Shown: in pieces, positions 51,043-59,692 of the stretch | Layout: each line of letters begins with the position of its first letter | Position numbering within the stretch: the first letter of the stretch is position 1 | Assembly: GCA_035623615.1 (NCBI GenBank) | Contig: DASPTB010000227.1 | Location: forward strand, 1 to 63,146 | DNA: 63,146 nt | Reading direction: 5' to 3' | From: DASPTB01 sp035623615 | Lineage (GTDB): Bacteria > Actinomycetota > UBA4738 | Position numbers and translations under genes: made by a program | The notes under the pieces: generated by a model | Database searches by the model: none | What the model saw: only the letters and a program-made list of their open reading frames with translations | What the model was told of the DNA's origin: nothing

Positions 51043-53499
51043 TCACCCCGCGGCGCCGCCCGCGCGGTTCCGGCGGCTCTCGAGCACCTGTGCCGTGATC
51101 TCCTCCGCCGACACGGGTCGTCCGAAGAAGAAGCCCTGACCGAAGCCGCAACCCTGCTCCACCAGGAAGTTCCACTGCGCCTCGGTCTCGATCCCCTCCG
51201 CGAGCGGCTGCATCCCGACGCTGTCGGCCAACTGGATCATGGCCCGCACCATGCTCGCCGCCTCCTGGTCGAGCGGCACGTCGCGGACGAACGCGCGGTC
51301 GATCTTCAGGATGTCGACGGGGAGGTGCTTCAGCCGCGACAGCGACGAGTAGCCGGTGCCGAAGTCGTCGATCGCGAGCCGCATGCCCCGCTCGTGCAGG
51401 TCCCACAGCACGCGTTGCGTCCGGTCGGGGTCGGTCATCGCCGCCGACTCGGTGATCTCGACGACGATCCGCGTGGGGTCGATGCCGGCCTCTTCCAGAT
51501 GGTTGAGCACCCGGTACACGAGGTTCGGCTGATAGAGCTGCCGCGGCGACAGGTTGAAGCCGGCCTCCAGGTGGATGCCCTGCGCTTCCCAGTCGGCGGA
51601 CTGGCGGGCGAGCTCGGAGATCACCCAGTCGCCGATCGCCTCGATCAACCCCATCTCCTCGGCGAGCGGGATGAACTCGCCGGGCGCGATCAGGCCGCCA
51701 CGCGGGTCCTGCCAGCGCAGCAACCCCTCCACGCCGGTGAACTCCGCGGTCTGCAGGTCCACGACCGGCTGGTAGTGCAGGACCCAGTGCCGGCGCTGCA
51801 CGGCCTTGCGCAGCCGCGTCGCGAGCGAGAGCTTGCTGACCGACCCCGACCCGTCGCTCGCATACAGGAGCGAGCCGCCGGGCGCCGTCTTCTTGCTCTC
51901 GTACATCGCGGCGTCCGCGTTGCGCAGGAGCGACTGCGCGTCGGCCGCGTCGTCGGGGAACATGCTGATGCCGATGGAGGCCGAGACGTAGAACTCCGTG
52001 CCGTCCAGCTCGAACGGCGCCTGCAGGGACTCGTGCACCCGGCTCGCCACCGACTCCGCGACGAGCTGCGTGGCGCTTCCCGCCTCCGGAACGGGACTGT
52101 CGCCGTGCCGCTCCATGTCGGCGAGCAGTAGCAGGAACTCGTCTCCGCCCTGCCGCGCGACGAGGTCTGTCTCGCGCGTCGCCTCGCGGAGGCGGTCGGC
52201 GACGGCCTTCAGCAGCTGGTCGCCGGCGGCGTGTCCGAGCGAGTCGTTCACGAGCTTGAAGTCGTCGAGGTCCATGTACAGGACGGCCACGCCCAGGTCG
52301 TGGCGCTTCGCGCGGGCGAGCGCCAGGTTCAGCAACTCCTCGAACATGTGCCGGTTCGGCAGGCCCGAGAGCTCGTCGTGGTACGCGAGGAACGCGAGCT
52401 GCTCCTCGGCCGCCTTGCGCTCGGTGATGTCGAGCATCACGCCCTGGACGACGCCGGGAGCGCCGTGCTCGCCGGGGATCACGACGAACTCGTCGCGAAA
52501 CCAGACCGTGCGGCCGTCCCGCGCGAGCATCCGGTATTCCTCCGTGAACGGCTCACCCGCGTCGCGGGCCCGCAGATACGCCTGGTGGATGCGCTCGCGA
52601 TCCTCCTCGTGCACGTGGCGGAGCCACAGGTCGTTCTGGGCGTACCAGTCCGCGGGGGAGATGCCGAGGAGCGACTCGACCTGCGGACTGATGTAGGTGG
52701 TCGTCATCTCGTCGTCGATGGCGTCCGTGTAGGTGATCGCCGGGATGCGCTCGACCACGGCGCGGTGCTTGGCTTCCGCCTCGCGCAGCGCCCGGTTCTG
52801 CTTGGCCATCCGCTGCGAGATTCGCTGCATGAGCGGCAGGAGGAGCACCCACAGAAGCGCGAGCCCGAGGGACAGCACGTAGAAGATGGAGTTGCGCAGG
52901 TGGTTCACCTGCGTCTGGATGCTCGCGTAGTCCTGGTAGATCTCGATGACCATCTGCACGGGACCGGTCGATGTCCCGCTGATGGTCACCGGCACGTACG
53001 TCTCGAGCAGCTTGGGAGCGAGTGCGCGATCGGTCACGTTCTCGGCAGCCGTGAGCGCCGACACGTCGGTCTGGACCTTGCCGGTCGCGAACGCCCGGCG
53101 CAGCCCCTCGTCGAGTGGGAACGCACGGCCGACGAGGCTCGCGTCGTCCGAGTAGACGACCGTGCCGTCGCCGCGCCAGATCTTCACGCGCTCGACGGGC
53201 CACCTGAGGACGTTCCTATTGACGTACAGGTCCATCTGCGTCTCTGCCGCACCCGTGATGGGCGAGACCCACATCAGCTCCCTGGGCGAGAGCTGCGTGC
53301 GCCGGATCGAGCCGGCGACGACGGTCGCGTGGGAGCGTGCGGTGGCCTCCGCGCGCCGCACGAACTCCCGGGAGATGTACGTGGACAGGCCGACGCCGAT
53401 GGCGACGAAGAGAACGAGGCTGGCAACGGCGAACTGCAGGACGAGCCGAGGCGAACGCTCCTCACCCCTGCGGTCGCTCCCTCCCTGGCGTCGCGACAC
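51043..53499 (-). CDS. Membrane PAS-GGDEF-EAL cyclic-di-GMP protein
   Basis: An 818-residue signalling protein: helix 1 (about 21-43), an extracytoplasmic sensor, helix 2 (about 205-225), a PAS/PAC unit (about 245-360), a GGDEF domain with intact GGDEF in 'LVARQGGDEFLLLLADM' near 451, and an EAL domain from about 560. The EAL motif reads EGL, but the other phosphodiesterase residues are seen: QPVVDL, NLSPRQ, EITESA, IDDFGTGYSSL, LKIDRAF, AEGIETE and 'QGFFFGRP'. Both synthesis and breakdown of c-di-GMP are thus possible. GTG follows GGAGG. Confidence 0.95.
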   Translation of the reverse strand: MSRRQGGSDRRGEERSPRLVLQFAVASLVLFVAIGVGLSTYISREFVRRAEATARSHATVVAGSIRRTQLSPRELMWVSPITGAAETQMDLYVNRNVLRWPVERVKIWRGDGTVVYSDDASLVGRAFPLDEGLRRAFATGKVQTDVSALTAAENVTDRALAPKLLETYVPVTISGTSTGPVQMVIEIYQDYASIQTQVNHLRNSIFYVLSLGLALLWVLLLPLMQRISQRMAKQNRALREAEAKHRAVVERIPAITYTDAIDDEMTTTYISPQVESLLGISPADWYAQNDLWLRHVHEEDRERIHQAYLRARDAGEPFTEEYRMLARDGRTVWFRDEFVVIPGEHGAPGVVQGVMLDITERKAAEEQLAFLAYHDELSGLPNRHMFEELLNLALARAKRHDLGVAVLYMDLDDFKLVNDSLGHAAGDQLLKAVADRLREATRETDLVARQGGDEFLLLLADMERHGDSPVPEAGSATQLVAESVASRVHESLQAPFELDGTEFYVSASIGISMFPDDAADAQSLLRNADAAMYESKKTAPGGSLLYASDGSGSVSKLSLATRLRKAVQRRHWVLHYQPVVDLQTAEFTGVEGLLRWQDPRGGLIAPGEFIPLAEEMGLIEAIGDWVISELARQSADWEAQGIHLEAGFNLSPRQLYQPNLVYRVLNHLEEAGIDPTRIVVEITESAAMTDPDRTQRVLWDLHERGMRLAIDDFGTGYSSLSRLKHLPVDILKIDRAFVRDVPLDQEAASMVRAMIQLADSVGMQPLAEGIETEAQWNFLVEQGCGFGQGFFFGRPVSAEEITAQVLESRRNRAGGAAG

Positions 53500-53621
53500 C
53501 CAGCCTCCTACGACCTCGAAACGGCCACTTCGCCCCCCTCACGGGCTCACCAGGAGGTATCGGCAAAACGGCGGCTGAGACTTGACGACGCACGAAGGCG
53601 CGTTGGGGCCTTGCGAACGGC

Positions 53622-54557
53622 TTAACCGCCGGCCGGCGGGGCGAGCGCCTCCACCTCCGAGGCCTCGGCCGGCGTGAGCTGCCAAGTCGCGGCCGCCACG
53701 TTCTGCCGGACCTGCTCGGGGGTCGAGGCCCCTGCGATCACCGTCGCGACCGCGGGACGGGCGAGCAGCCAGGCGACGGCCAGCTCGAGGGTCGTGTGGC
53801 CGCGCTCGCCGGCCCAGGCCGAGAGCCGGTCCACGGCGTCGAGGTTCTGCTCGGTCATGTGCTCGGCCACGTCCTCTGCCGAGTAGGTGCCCAGGCGGGT
53901 CCCGGGAGGCGGCGCCTCGCCCCGACGATACTTCCCGGAGAGCAGCCCGCTCATCAGCGGGAAGTACGGGATGAACGCGAGCCCGAGCCGCTCGCACTCG
54001 GGGAGGACCTCGGCCTCCGGGTCCCGATGCAGCAGGCTGTACTCGTTCTGCACACTGACGAACCGGGCGGCGCCGGCAGCGGCGGCGTCATCCGCCTCCA
54101 CCAGCTGCTTGGCGTCGAAGTTGGAGCAGCCGATCTCAAGGACCTTCCCGGTTCGCACCAGGGAGTCCAGGGCACCGAGCGTGTCCGCGATCGGCGTGTC
54201 CTGGTCGGGAGTGTGGAGCTGGTAGAGATCGATGTGGTCGGTTCCGAGGCGGCGCAGGCTGTCCTCCACGGCCCGCAGGACATAGTCCGGCTTGGCGCCG
54301 CGGCGGTCCTCGTCGACGGGCATCCCGAACTTGGTGGCGACGGCGATCTCGTCCCGGCGCGAGCCGAGCGCCCGACCCAGGATCTCCTCGCTCCGTGTTC
54401 CACCGTAGATATCGGCCGTGTCGAAGAAGGTGACCCCGGCATCCAGCGCAGCGTGGACTACCGCGCTCGACTGCTCCTCGTCGAGCCGCCGGCCGAAGTT
54501 GTTGCAGCCCAATCCGATAACCGAAGCCTGCAGGGACCCTACCGCGCGCGTCTGCAC
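53622..54557 (-). CDS. Aldo/keto reductase
   Basis: A 311-residue NADPH-dependent oxidoreductase of the AKR superfamily with the catalytic tetrad visible: Asp and Tyr in FFDTADIYGG, Lys in VATKFGM and His in LYQLHTPD. The nucleotide-binding end is 'TVIAGASTPEQVRQNVAA'. It is closest to the YakC/Gre-type or perakine-reductase-like group acting on aldehydes; the substrate is unknown. GTG at 54557 is preceded by AGGAGCG. A TACGGT box lies at 54601-54606. Confidence 0.93.
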   Translation of the reverse strand: MQTRAVGSLQASVIGLGCNNFGRRLDEEQSSAVVHAALDAGVTFFDTADIYGGTRSEEILGRALGSRRDEIAVATKFGMPVDEDRRGAKPDYVLRAVEDSLRRLGTDHIDLYQLHTPDQDTPIADTLGALDSLVRTGKVLEIGCSNFDAKQLVEADDAAAAGAARFVSVQNEYSLLHRDPEAEVLPECERLGLAFIPYFPLMSGLLSGKYRRGEAPPPGTRLGTYSAEDVAEHMTEQNLDAVDRLSAWAGERGHTTLELAVAWLLARPAVATVIAGASTPEQVRQNVAAATWQLTPAEASEVEALAPPAGG

Positions 54558-54600
54558 CGTGTCGCTCCTGTTCGTCGAGGAACCGTCGAGCTCGCACGCC

Positions 54601-54606
54601 ACCGTA
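54601..54606 (-). promoter_or_regulatory. -10 box (TACGGT) of the aldo/keto reductase
   Basis: TACGGT on the minus strand gives an expected start near 54594 and a leader of about 36 bases with AGGAG. Confidence 0.4.
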
Positions 54607-54637
54607 GCGGTGGCGGGCACGAACGACAAAAGCGGCA

Positions 54638-54643
54638 TAGGCT
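54638..54643 (+). promoter_or_regulatory. -10 box (TAGGCT) of the small membrane protein pair
   Basis: TAGGCT lies nine bases before an in-frame ATG at 54653 and 57 bases before the Shine-Dalgarno-supported ATG at 54701, so either start could be used. Confidence 0.35.
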
Positions 54644-54700
54644 TGCCGGCGGATGCGACGCGACGACCACGACCGCGGGCTGAACCCGGAGGTGACGCGC

Positions 54701-54916
54701 ATGATCGGCATCGTCGGCTGGGCGGTCCTGTTCGCCGCGATCCTCGCCTGGGAGGGCATCGGGCTGCGGCTCCCGCACGACGCGTGGCCGACCCTGAGCG
54801 ACATGCTCCGCGTGGTGATGCGCTCTCCCGTGGGCCGCTGGGCGATGTTCGGCATCTGGGTGTGGCTGGGTTGGCACCTGTTCGTCCGTGGCTGGCATCT
54901 CTTCCTGCGGGCTTGA
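54701..54916 (+). CDS. Small membrane protein (DUF6186-like)
   Basis: A 71-residue protein with an N-terminal helix (MIGIVGWAVLFAAILAW) and a second hydrophobic segment ending in 'WVWLGWHLFVRGWHLF', Trp-rich at the membrane edge. It resembles small actinobacterial proteins of unknown function. ATG at 54701 has GGAGG eight bases upstream. An ATG at 54653 just behind the TAGGCT box would add 16 hydrophilic residues. The next gene begins two bases after its stop. Confidence 0.65.
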   Translation: MIGIVGWAVLFAAILAWEGIGLRLPHDAWPTLSDMLRVVMRSPVGRWAMFGIWVWLGWHLFVRGWHLFLRA

Positions 54917-54918
54917 CG

Positions 54919-55314
54919 ATGGGCTGGATGCGGGTGCACATCGCTGCCTCGGCCAGCACTTCTGCTCCGAACCTCATGCGGAGCGACCTGATTCCTCTCC
55001 TGATCTCCTACGCACTGTTCGTCGCGCTGCTGGCGACCTGGTGGCGAACGTCGCCGCGCCCTGCGCCCGTGCGACCGGACCCCGGCGGACCGGCCCCGCC
55101 GTTCCTCAGACTGATGCGCTACGTCGCCGTCACCGCCGTCGGTGGCTACGCCGCCTTCCTCGTGCTGGTGGGCGGCTACTACGCGGCAATCGCACGGCAG
55201 ACCCCCCGGTTCCTCCGGCAGGCGATCAGTGGAGGTGCCGTCATGGCGTTCCTCATCGGCGGGCCTGTCCTGCTGGCCGCCGGCTGGCTGGAGGGGCGGA
55301 TCCGCTCCCGCTGA
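54919..55314 (+). CDS. Small hypothetical membrane protein
   Basis: This 131-residue product has three hydrophobic segments (about 22-38, 66-86 and 101-120) and no recognised family. It starts two bases after the preceding gene, so the two are probably co-translated and may form a complex. A second ATG at 54976 (MRSDLIPLL) would drop the hydrophilic first 19 residues and is nearly as likely. Confidence 0.6.
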   Translation: MGWMRVHIAASASTSAPNLMRSDLIPLLISYALFVALLATWWRTSPRPAPVRPDPGGPAPPFLRLMRYVAVTAVGGYAAFLVLVGGYYAAIARQTPRFLRQAISGGAVMAFLIGGPVLLAAGWLEGRIRSR

Positions 55315-55395
55315 CGCTCACGCCCTGGCCCAACCTGCGGCCGAGGAACGTCCCAGCCGGGGAACCACCCGGGGGAGCCGCGGCTCTAACGGGAC

Positions 55396-56238
55396 ATGAC
55401 ATGGAGACGGACCTCCACCGCCGCTCGCCTGATCGGTCCCGTTGCCCTGCTCGCCCTCCTCACGTCCTGTGCGGGTGCGTTCGCACCCGCCACCTCGCCG
55501 CACGATGGAAGCCCCGCCCGGCCTCCCGGGCCCGGCACGGTTCGTCACAGCCGCTTCGTCGTCCCGGTCGAACTGGACAACGGCCGGCTCTTCGTCGAGC
55601 CGGCTCCGACCTCGATGCGCCCCACCTTCCCCCAGAGCCGGGCCGCGGCGGAGATCTGGGCCGATCCGGCGGTCGCGGGCGGAGGCGGCGACACGGTGTT
55701 CGGCTTCGGACTCGTGACGACCCGGGTGTCGGCGCCGGACGTGGTCCGCGTCCGGCGGGTGCCCGCCTGGATCGGCTTCTCGTGGGGTCGCGTCGTGCTC
55801 TGCCCGATGGAGCCGATTGCGAGCAACCGGCCATCGCCGACCGCCCTCCCCAGCAACGGCTACGTCGCCGTGGTCGTCGGCGCGAACGACGGCGTGCCCG
55901 CGTTCACCTACACCGCGCGATCCGCGTTCTGCGGTCGGCGGCCGACGGGACCCAGCGTGACACTCGCGACGAAGACGCTGTCGATCCCGTGGCACCCAGT
56001 CGGCCATCGCGAGGGGACCACGCTTGCGATCGCGTTCCGGCTTCCGCCCTGCGGGCAACTCGTCTCGACGAGCGTCGCGGGCGAGTCCGAAGAGGCGACG
56101 ATCGAGGTGGACGCGACCACGCCCGACGAACCGCTTCCCTGTCCCGCTCCCGTCACGCGGACGGCGCGCGTCGACGTCGGATCGGCTTCCGTGATTCGCC
56201 ACGCGCCCCTCGGCCCCGTGCCCAGGACCGAACGCTGA
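55396..56238 (+). CDS. Lipoprotein of unknown function
   Basis: A 280-residue exported protein. The signal peptide ends in the lipobox LTSC (LIGPVALLALLTSC), followed by a Pro/Ser linker. The mature part is beta-rich, with 'HSRFVVPVELDNGRLFVEP' and a histidine pair in 'IPWHPVGHREG'; four cysteines could form disulfides. No domain is recognised. No Shine-Dalgarno sequence lies before the ATG. Confidence 0.7.
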   Translation: MTWRRTSTAARLIGPVALLALLTSCAGAFAPATSPHDGSPARPPGPGTVRHSRFVVPVELDNGRLFVEPAPTSMRPTFPQSRAAAEIWADPAVAGGGGDTVFGFGLVTTRVSAPDVVRVRRVPAWIGFSWGRVVLCPMEPIASNRPSPTALPSNGYVAVVVGANDGVPAFTYTARSAFCGRRPTGPSVTLATKTLSIPWHPVGHREGTTLAIAFRLPPCGQLVSTSVAGESEEATIEVDATTPDEPLPCPAPVTRTARVDVGSASVIRHAPLGPVPRTER

Positions 56239-56338
56239 TACGACGACGCGGCACGCGTCGAGACCCGCCCGGGCGGTTCCTGTACTCGGACCCTGTGGAG
56301 TGGTCGAATACCCCACACCTCTAGCAAAAGGAGGACGC

Positions 56339-56887
56339 ATGTCTTTGGGGCGGACACGTCACCCCGTCACGACAGTCATCGCCCTCGCTGCGTGTGCGGT
56401 ACTCGCGGCCGCGTGCGGCTCGTCCTCGCCACCCTCGGCGTCGGCGTCCTCGCCCGCCGCGGGCGGGGCGGCATCGACCGCCCCGCCCACGGCCCCCTCG
56501 GGAGGCACCCTCCCCTCGTCGTGCGATCAGCTGAAGTCGACCGTGGGCACCTACATCGGCGGTGTCGGCATGACGAAAGCATTGGTGCAGAAGGCCGGCC
56601 ACGTCAGCTGCGAGTTCTTCAATGGGGGGCTCACCAAAGGCGTGATCCTCAACATCGGCGCGAGCACGCCCGCGGCCCTCGCTGAGCTCGAGACGAAGAC
56701 GCGCGGACAGGGCAGGACGACGGCGGCCGTCGGCGGGCTGGGAGCGAAGGCCTTCTCGACGACCAACCACGGAAAGCCGGCGGGCATGGCGGTGTTGACA
56801 TCCGGGGACGACCTCTTCGTGGTGACCACGAACCTCACGTTCGCGCAGGACGAGGCGCTGCTGAAGCAGCTGATGAGCCGGTTCTGA
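56339..56887 (+). CDS. Small lipoprotein
   Basis: This 182-residue lipoprotein has the lipobox AAAC and a Ser/Ala/Pro linker of about 40 residues. The remaining 120 residues have two cysteines (SSCDQLK and HVSCEFF) and end in 'LFVVTTNLTFAQDEALLKQLM'. It resembles the DUF3558-like lipoproteins of Actinobacteria in length and pattern, but the match is weak. ATG follows AAAAGGAGG, the strongest ribosome-binding site in the window, so it may be highly expressed. Confidence 0.75.
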   Translation: MSLGRTRHPVTTVIALAACAVLAAACGSSSPPSASASSPAAGGAASTAPPTAPSGGTLPSSCDQLKSTVGTYIGGVGMTKALVQKAGHVSCEFFNGGLTKGVILNIGASTPAALAELETKTRGQGRTTAAVGGLGAKAFSTTNHGKPAGMAVLTSGDDLFVVTTNLTFAQDEALLKQLMSRF

Positions 56888-56924
56888 AACGGTTCGACGA
56901 CCCGGAGGGCGCGCCCTGCGGCAG

Positions 56925-57113
56925 CTAGGCCGCGGTTCGATCGGGCAGCAGCAGAATGATGATGACCGTGATCAACGGGAAGAACACGGCGAGCAGTCCC
57001 CATAGCAACGGGCTGTGACCCTTGCTCCGGGCGATCGACATCGTGAGTGTCAGGAAGACGATCCAGAAGAAGACGATGACGATCCACCACAGGAACGACA
57101 GGACTGCGACCAT
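56925..57113 (-). CDS. Small two-helix membrane protein (PLDc_N-like)
   Basis: A 62-residue protein with two hydrophobic segments, 'LSFLWWIVIVFFWIVFLTL' and 'WGLLAVFFPLITVIIILLL', separated by ARSKGHSPL. The layout is that of the phospholipase D nuclease N-terminal domain or similar small membrane proteins. ATG at 57113 follows GGAGGAGAGG; an upstream ATG at 57155 has none. It is convergent with the lipoprotein gene, 37 bases apart. Confidence 0.7.
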   Translation of the reverse strand: MVAVLSFLWWIVIVFFWIVFLTLTMSIARSKGHSPLLWGLLAVFFPLITVIIILLLPDRTAA

Positions 57114-57211
57114 GTGCCTCTCCTCCCCCTTCCGAGCACGCTGCCGACGCGCCATCCTCTCATACCGGCATGGCCGGCGACACGGAATGAGCCGACGTCA
57201 CGGTCCACGGG

Positions 57212-57217
57212 TAGCAT
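57212..57217 (+). promoter_or_regulatory. -10 box (TAGCAT) for a leaderless mRNA
   Basis: TAGCAT is followed by seven bases and ATG 57225. It overlaps an earlier in-frame ATG at 57216, which is therefore less likely to be used. Confidence 0.45.
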
Positions 57218-57224
57218 GCGTGCG

Positions 57225-57848
57225 ATGCCGCACCGCAATCGCGTCACGCCGTTCGGCGACGTGGTCGCAACCGAAGCGAGAGGGCTCCTCTACGGCAACC
57301 GGGGTGTGCTGCACGACGATCGCGGGCGAATCGTGCGCCCCTTCCAAGGACGGCGGTGGATCGCCTGCCGGCTCGCGTTCAAGGGTCGCCGCCGCCGACT
57401 CCTGCAGCCCGGGCGATTCACGGAGCTCTTCTTCCTGGACGAAGCAACGGCGTTCGCGGCCGGGCATCGCCCGTGCGCCGAGTGCCGTCGCGAAGACTTC
57501 GACCGCTTTCACGCGGCGTGGGGCGCAACGCACCCCGGCGCCTCGTCGCGCGTCGACGACATCGACCGCGAGCTTCACGAACAGCGCGTCGGCCCCGGAC
57601 GGACGAAGCGCCTGCACGCCTCCGTTACGGGGGAACTGCCGGACGGCGCCATGATCGCCGACGACGGCGCGGCATGGCTGATCCAGGACGGCACGCTCCT
57701 GCGCTGGACGCCGGCCGGGTACGGCGACCGTCATGTCGCCGACCCCGCCGAGGCCGTGCAACTGCTCACGCCGCCGTCGATCGTCGCCGTGATCGCCGCC
57801 GGTTACACGCCCTCGATCCACTCCAGTGCCGAGAACGACGGCGGCTGA
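57225..57848 (+). CDS. Conserved actinobacterial protein of unknown function
   Basis: This 207-residue soluble protein begins with HRNRVTPFGD and has 'ARGLLYGNRGVLHDD', a FFLDEA segment, 'AAGHRPCAECRREDFDRF', ERL/RTKRLH and 'LTPPSIVAVIAAGYTP'. I recall related proteins in many Actinobacteria with the same order of motifs, none with a known role. The PCAECRR motif could bind metal or be redox active. ATG at 57225 agrees with these relatives and with the TAGCAT box. Confidence 0.7.
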   Translation: MPHRNRVTPFGDVVATEARGLLYGNRGVLHDDRGRIVRPFQGRRWIACRLAFKGRRRRLLQPGRFTELFFLDEATAFAAGHRPCAECRREDFDRFHAAWGATHPGASSRVDDIDRELHEQRVGPGRTKRLHASVTGELPDGAMIADDGAAWLIQDGTLLRWTPAGYGDRHVADPAEAVQLLTPPSIVAVIAAGYTPSIHSSAENDGG

Positions 57849-57990
57849 CGATTGCGGCGCAGACCTTTCCGACGAAGGGGGGTTGCTGCGGATTGCATCC
57901 AATCGCCTCGCAGGCAGCGCGGTGGAGTCGCTCCCGCCACCCACGCGAGCCCGGTTCAGCGAACGGCAGCCCACTGCCGATACCGTGGTC

Positions 57991-58674
57991 ATGGCACGCA
58001 CCTACCGGTCGCATCCCACGTTTGCAAGGGTCGGCCGGGTCCTCGCCCCCGTTGCGCTGGTGGGGTGGCCCGTGTTCGCCGTTTTCAGCTCGTGTGGGGG
58101 CGGCGGCGCCGGATGCTCGCGCCCGCAGGCATTCGTCGCCGGCCTCGCGGTGGGCGCGGTCTTCGCCTTCTTCTTCTGGGCGCTCGGACGCCCCCTTGTG
58201 ATCGCGAGCGATGAGGATGTGGTGATCCGTGGATATGTCCGGACGTTGACCCTGCGGTGGGACGATGTCGAACGGTTCGAGCTGCGGCCGCACGACACGT
58301 GGACGGTGGTTCTTCTGAGCGACGGCTCGTCCCATATCGTGGTGGCGTTGCAGACCGATCTGGTGACGTGGATGACGCACCGCACTCCGCGAGCGCTGCC
58401 CATGGTCGACGAGTTGAACCAGGCGCTCGCCGAGCGGCACTCGGCGGCATCACCGACACCTGCTCCGGTGCAGACACGCCCGGCGAGGAGCTACGGACTC
58501 CTCGTGGCCCTGCCGGTCGTGTGCGGGGTCGGAACGGGATGGCTGGTCGCAGCGTCGGCCGGCTGGCTCAAGGGGCTGCTGTTCGGACTCCTGTGGCTCA
58601 TCCCGATCGCCGTCAACCTGACGGTCGTGCGCCGCGCCATGAACCGGGCCGGCGGCTACGATCCGTTCGCGTAG
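57991..58674 (+). CDS. PH-domain membrane protein
   Basis: A 227-residue protein with two N-terminal hydrophobic segments (about 17-32 and 47-65), a bacterial PH-like domain (about 70-125, with 'ASDEDVVIRGYVRTLTLRWDDVERFELRP' pieces such as LRWDDVERFEL), a Pro/Ala linker and two C-terminal helices. Similar proteins are the CFP-6/PH-domain family of Actinobacteria. Function is unknown. No Shine-Dalgarno sequence is seen before the ATG. Confidence 0.75.
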   Translation: MARTYRSHPTFARVGRVLAPVALVGWPVFAVFSSCGGGGAGCSRPQAFVAGLAVGAVFAFFFWALGRPLVIASDEDVVIRGYVRTLTLRWDDVERFELRPHDTWTVVLLSDGSSHIVVALQTDLVTWMTHRTPRALPMVDELNQALAERHSAASPTPAPVQTRPARSYGLLVALPVVCGVGTGWLVAASAGWLKGLLFGLLWLIPIAVNLTVVRRAMNRAGGYDPFA

Positions 58675-58754
58675 ATGGGAACATTCGACTCGTCGGTGGT
58701 CTGGTCCGTTCGAGCGAGCTCGGCGCGTACGGCCCCGCGAGAGGCAGGCGCCGC

Positions 58755-58976
58755 TCAGGCCTGGCGGCCGCGGACCCGTTCCACTTCCTGTGAGGTCAGC
58801 TTGGCGACCACCGCCGCGCGCGTTGCCGGATCCAGCGCGTCGAGCTCGTCGTCGATGTTCTGCACGGCGGTCTCCGCCTCCTGGCGCCTCTCGCGAAGCT
58901 GATAGAGCACCGCGATCAGGACTGCCACGGCTCCCGCGAGCAGCGCCAGCCAGATCATTCGCTTCGATGAAGCCAC
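58755..58976 (-). CDS. Small membrane-anchored protein
   Basis: A 73-residue protein with one N-terminal helix ('MIWLALLAGAVAVLIAVLY') and a charged helical tail (RERRQEAETAVQNIDDELDAL) likely to form a coiled coil. Not assigned to a family. GTG at 58976 sits seven bases after GGAGG; a GTG at 58982 directly behind the ribosome-binding site is too close. Confidence 0.6.
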   Translation of the reverse strand: MASSKRMIWLALLAGAVAVLIAVLYQLRERRQEAETAVQNIDDELDALDPATRAAVVAKLTSQEVERVRGRQA

Positions 58977-59109
58977 GCCCACACCTCCCCTTCAGAAATC
59001 CTGCCGATGGTCGACCAGTCTAGGCCCGACCCCGAATTCCCGCTGAGGCGGTCGTCGGTTCCGAAGGACTCCCTTGCATGTCGGGCCGCCGCTCAGCATC
59101 ATCAACAGG

Positions 59110-59670
59110 GTGAGCGACGTGCCCGAGCGCTGGACGCAGGCCACCGTCTACCCCGACATGTGGGTCGACCCCGGCGAGGATCCCCGCAACAGCGAAGGCG
59201 TCAGCCCGGACGGGGAGCTGGCGACGTTGCAGGACTACTTGAGGAGCTATCGACTGACCCTGCAGATGAAATGCGAGGGGCTGAACCCGGAGGAGCTCGC
59301 TCGCCGGTCGGTGCCTCCATCGACCATGTCGCTGCTCGGTCTCGTCCGCCATCTGGCGGAAGTGGAACGGGACTGGCGCAACTGGATCGCGCCGGGGGAT
59401 CGTGCACCAAGGCTGTACGGAACGCGCGACGCGGACTTCGACGGAGCCGCCGCCGAGCGGGCGCTCGTCGACGAATCGTTCGCCGACCTCGCGCGCGAGC
59501 AGGCGGCGACCGACGCTGCCTTGGTCGAGCATGCCGATCTGGGTGAGCGGGTGGGGAAGGACGGCATCGCCATCCGAGAGCTGTGGGTCCACCGGATCGA
59601 GGAGTACGCGCGCCACTGCGGCCACGCCGACCTGCTCCGCGAGTGCATCGACGGCCGGGTCGGGCAATAG
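59110..59670 (+). CDS. DinB/DUF664 family protein
   Basis: This 186-residue four-helix protein belongs to the DinB/mini-circle (DUF664) group: 'LATLQDYLRSYRLTLQMKCEGL', PEELARRSVPPSTMSLLGLVRHLAEVERDW pieces such as LVRHLAEVE, and 'HRIEEYARHCGHADLLRECIDG' near the end. The histidines in LVRHL and YARHCGH fit the three-His metal site of the superfamily, which contains thiol-dependent S-transferases. GTG at 59110 is a choice; GTG at 59119 and TTG at 59074 are alternatives. Confidence 0.85.
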   Translation: MSDVPERWTQATVYPDMWVDPGEDPRNSEGVSPDGELATLQDYLRSYRLTLQMKCEGLNPEELARRSVPPSTMSLLGLVRHLAEVERDWRNWIAPGDRAPRLYGTRDADFDGAAAERALVDESFADLAREQAATDAALVEHADLGERVGKDGIAIRELWVHRIEEYARHCGHADLLRECIDGRVGQ

Positions 59671-59692
59671 CCGGGACTGCTCTTCTACGGCC

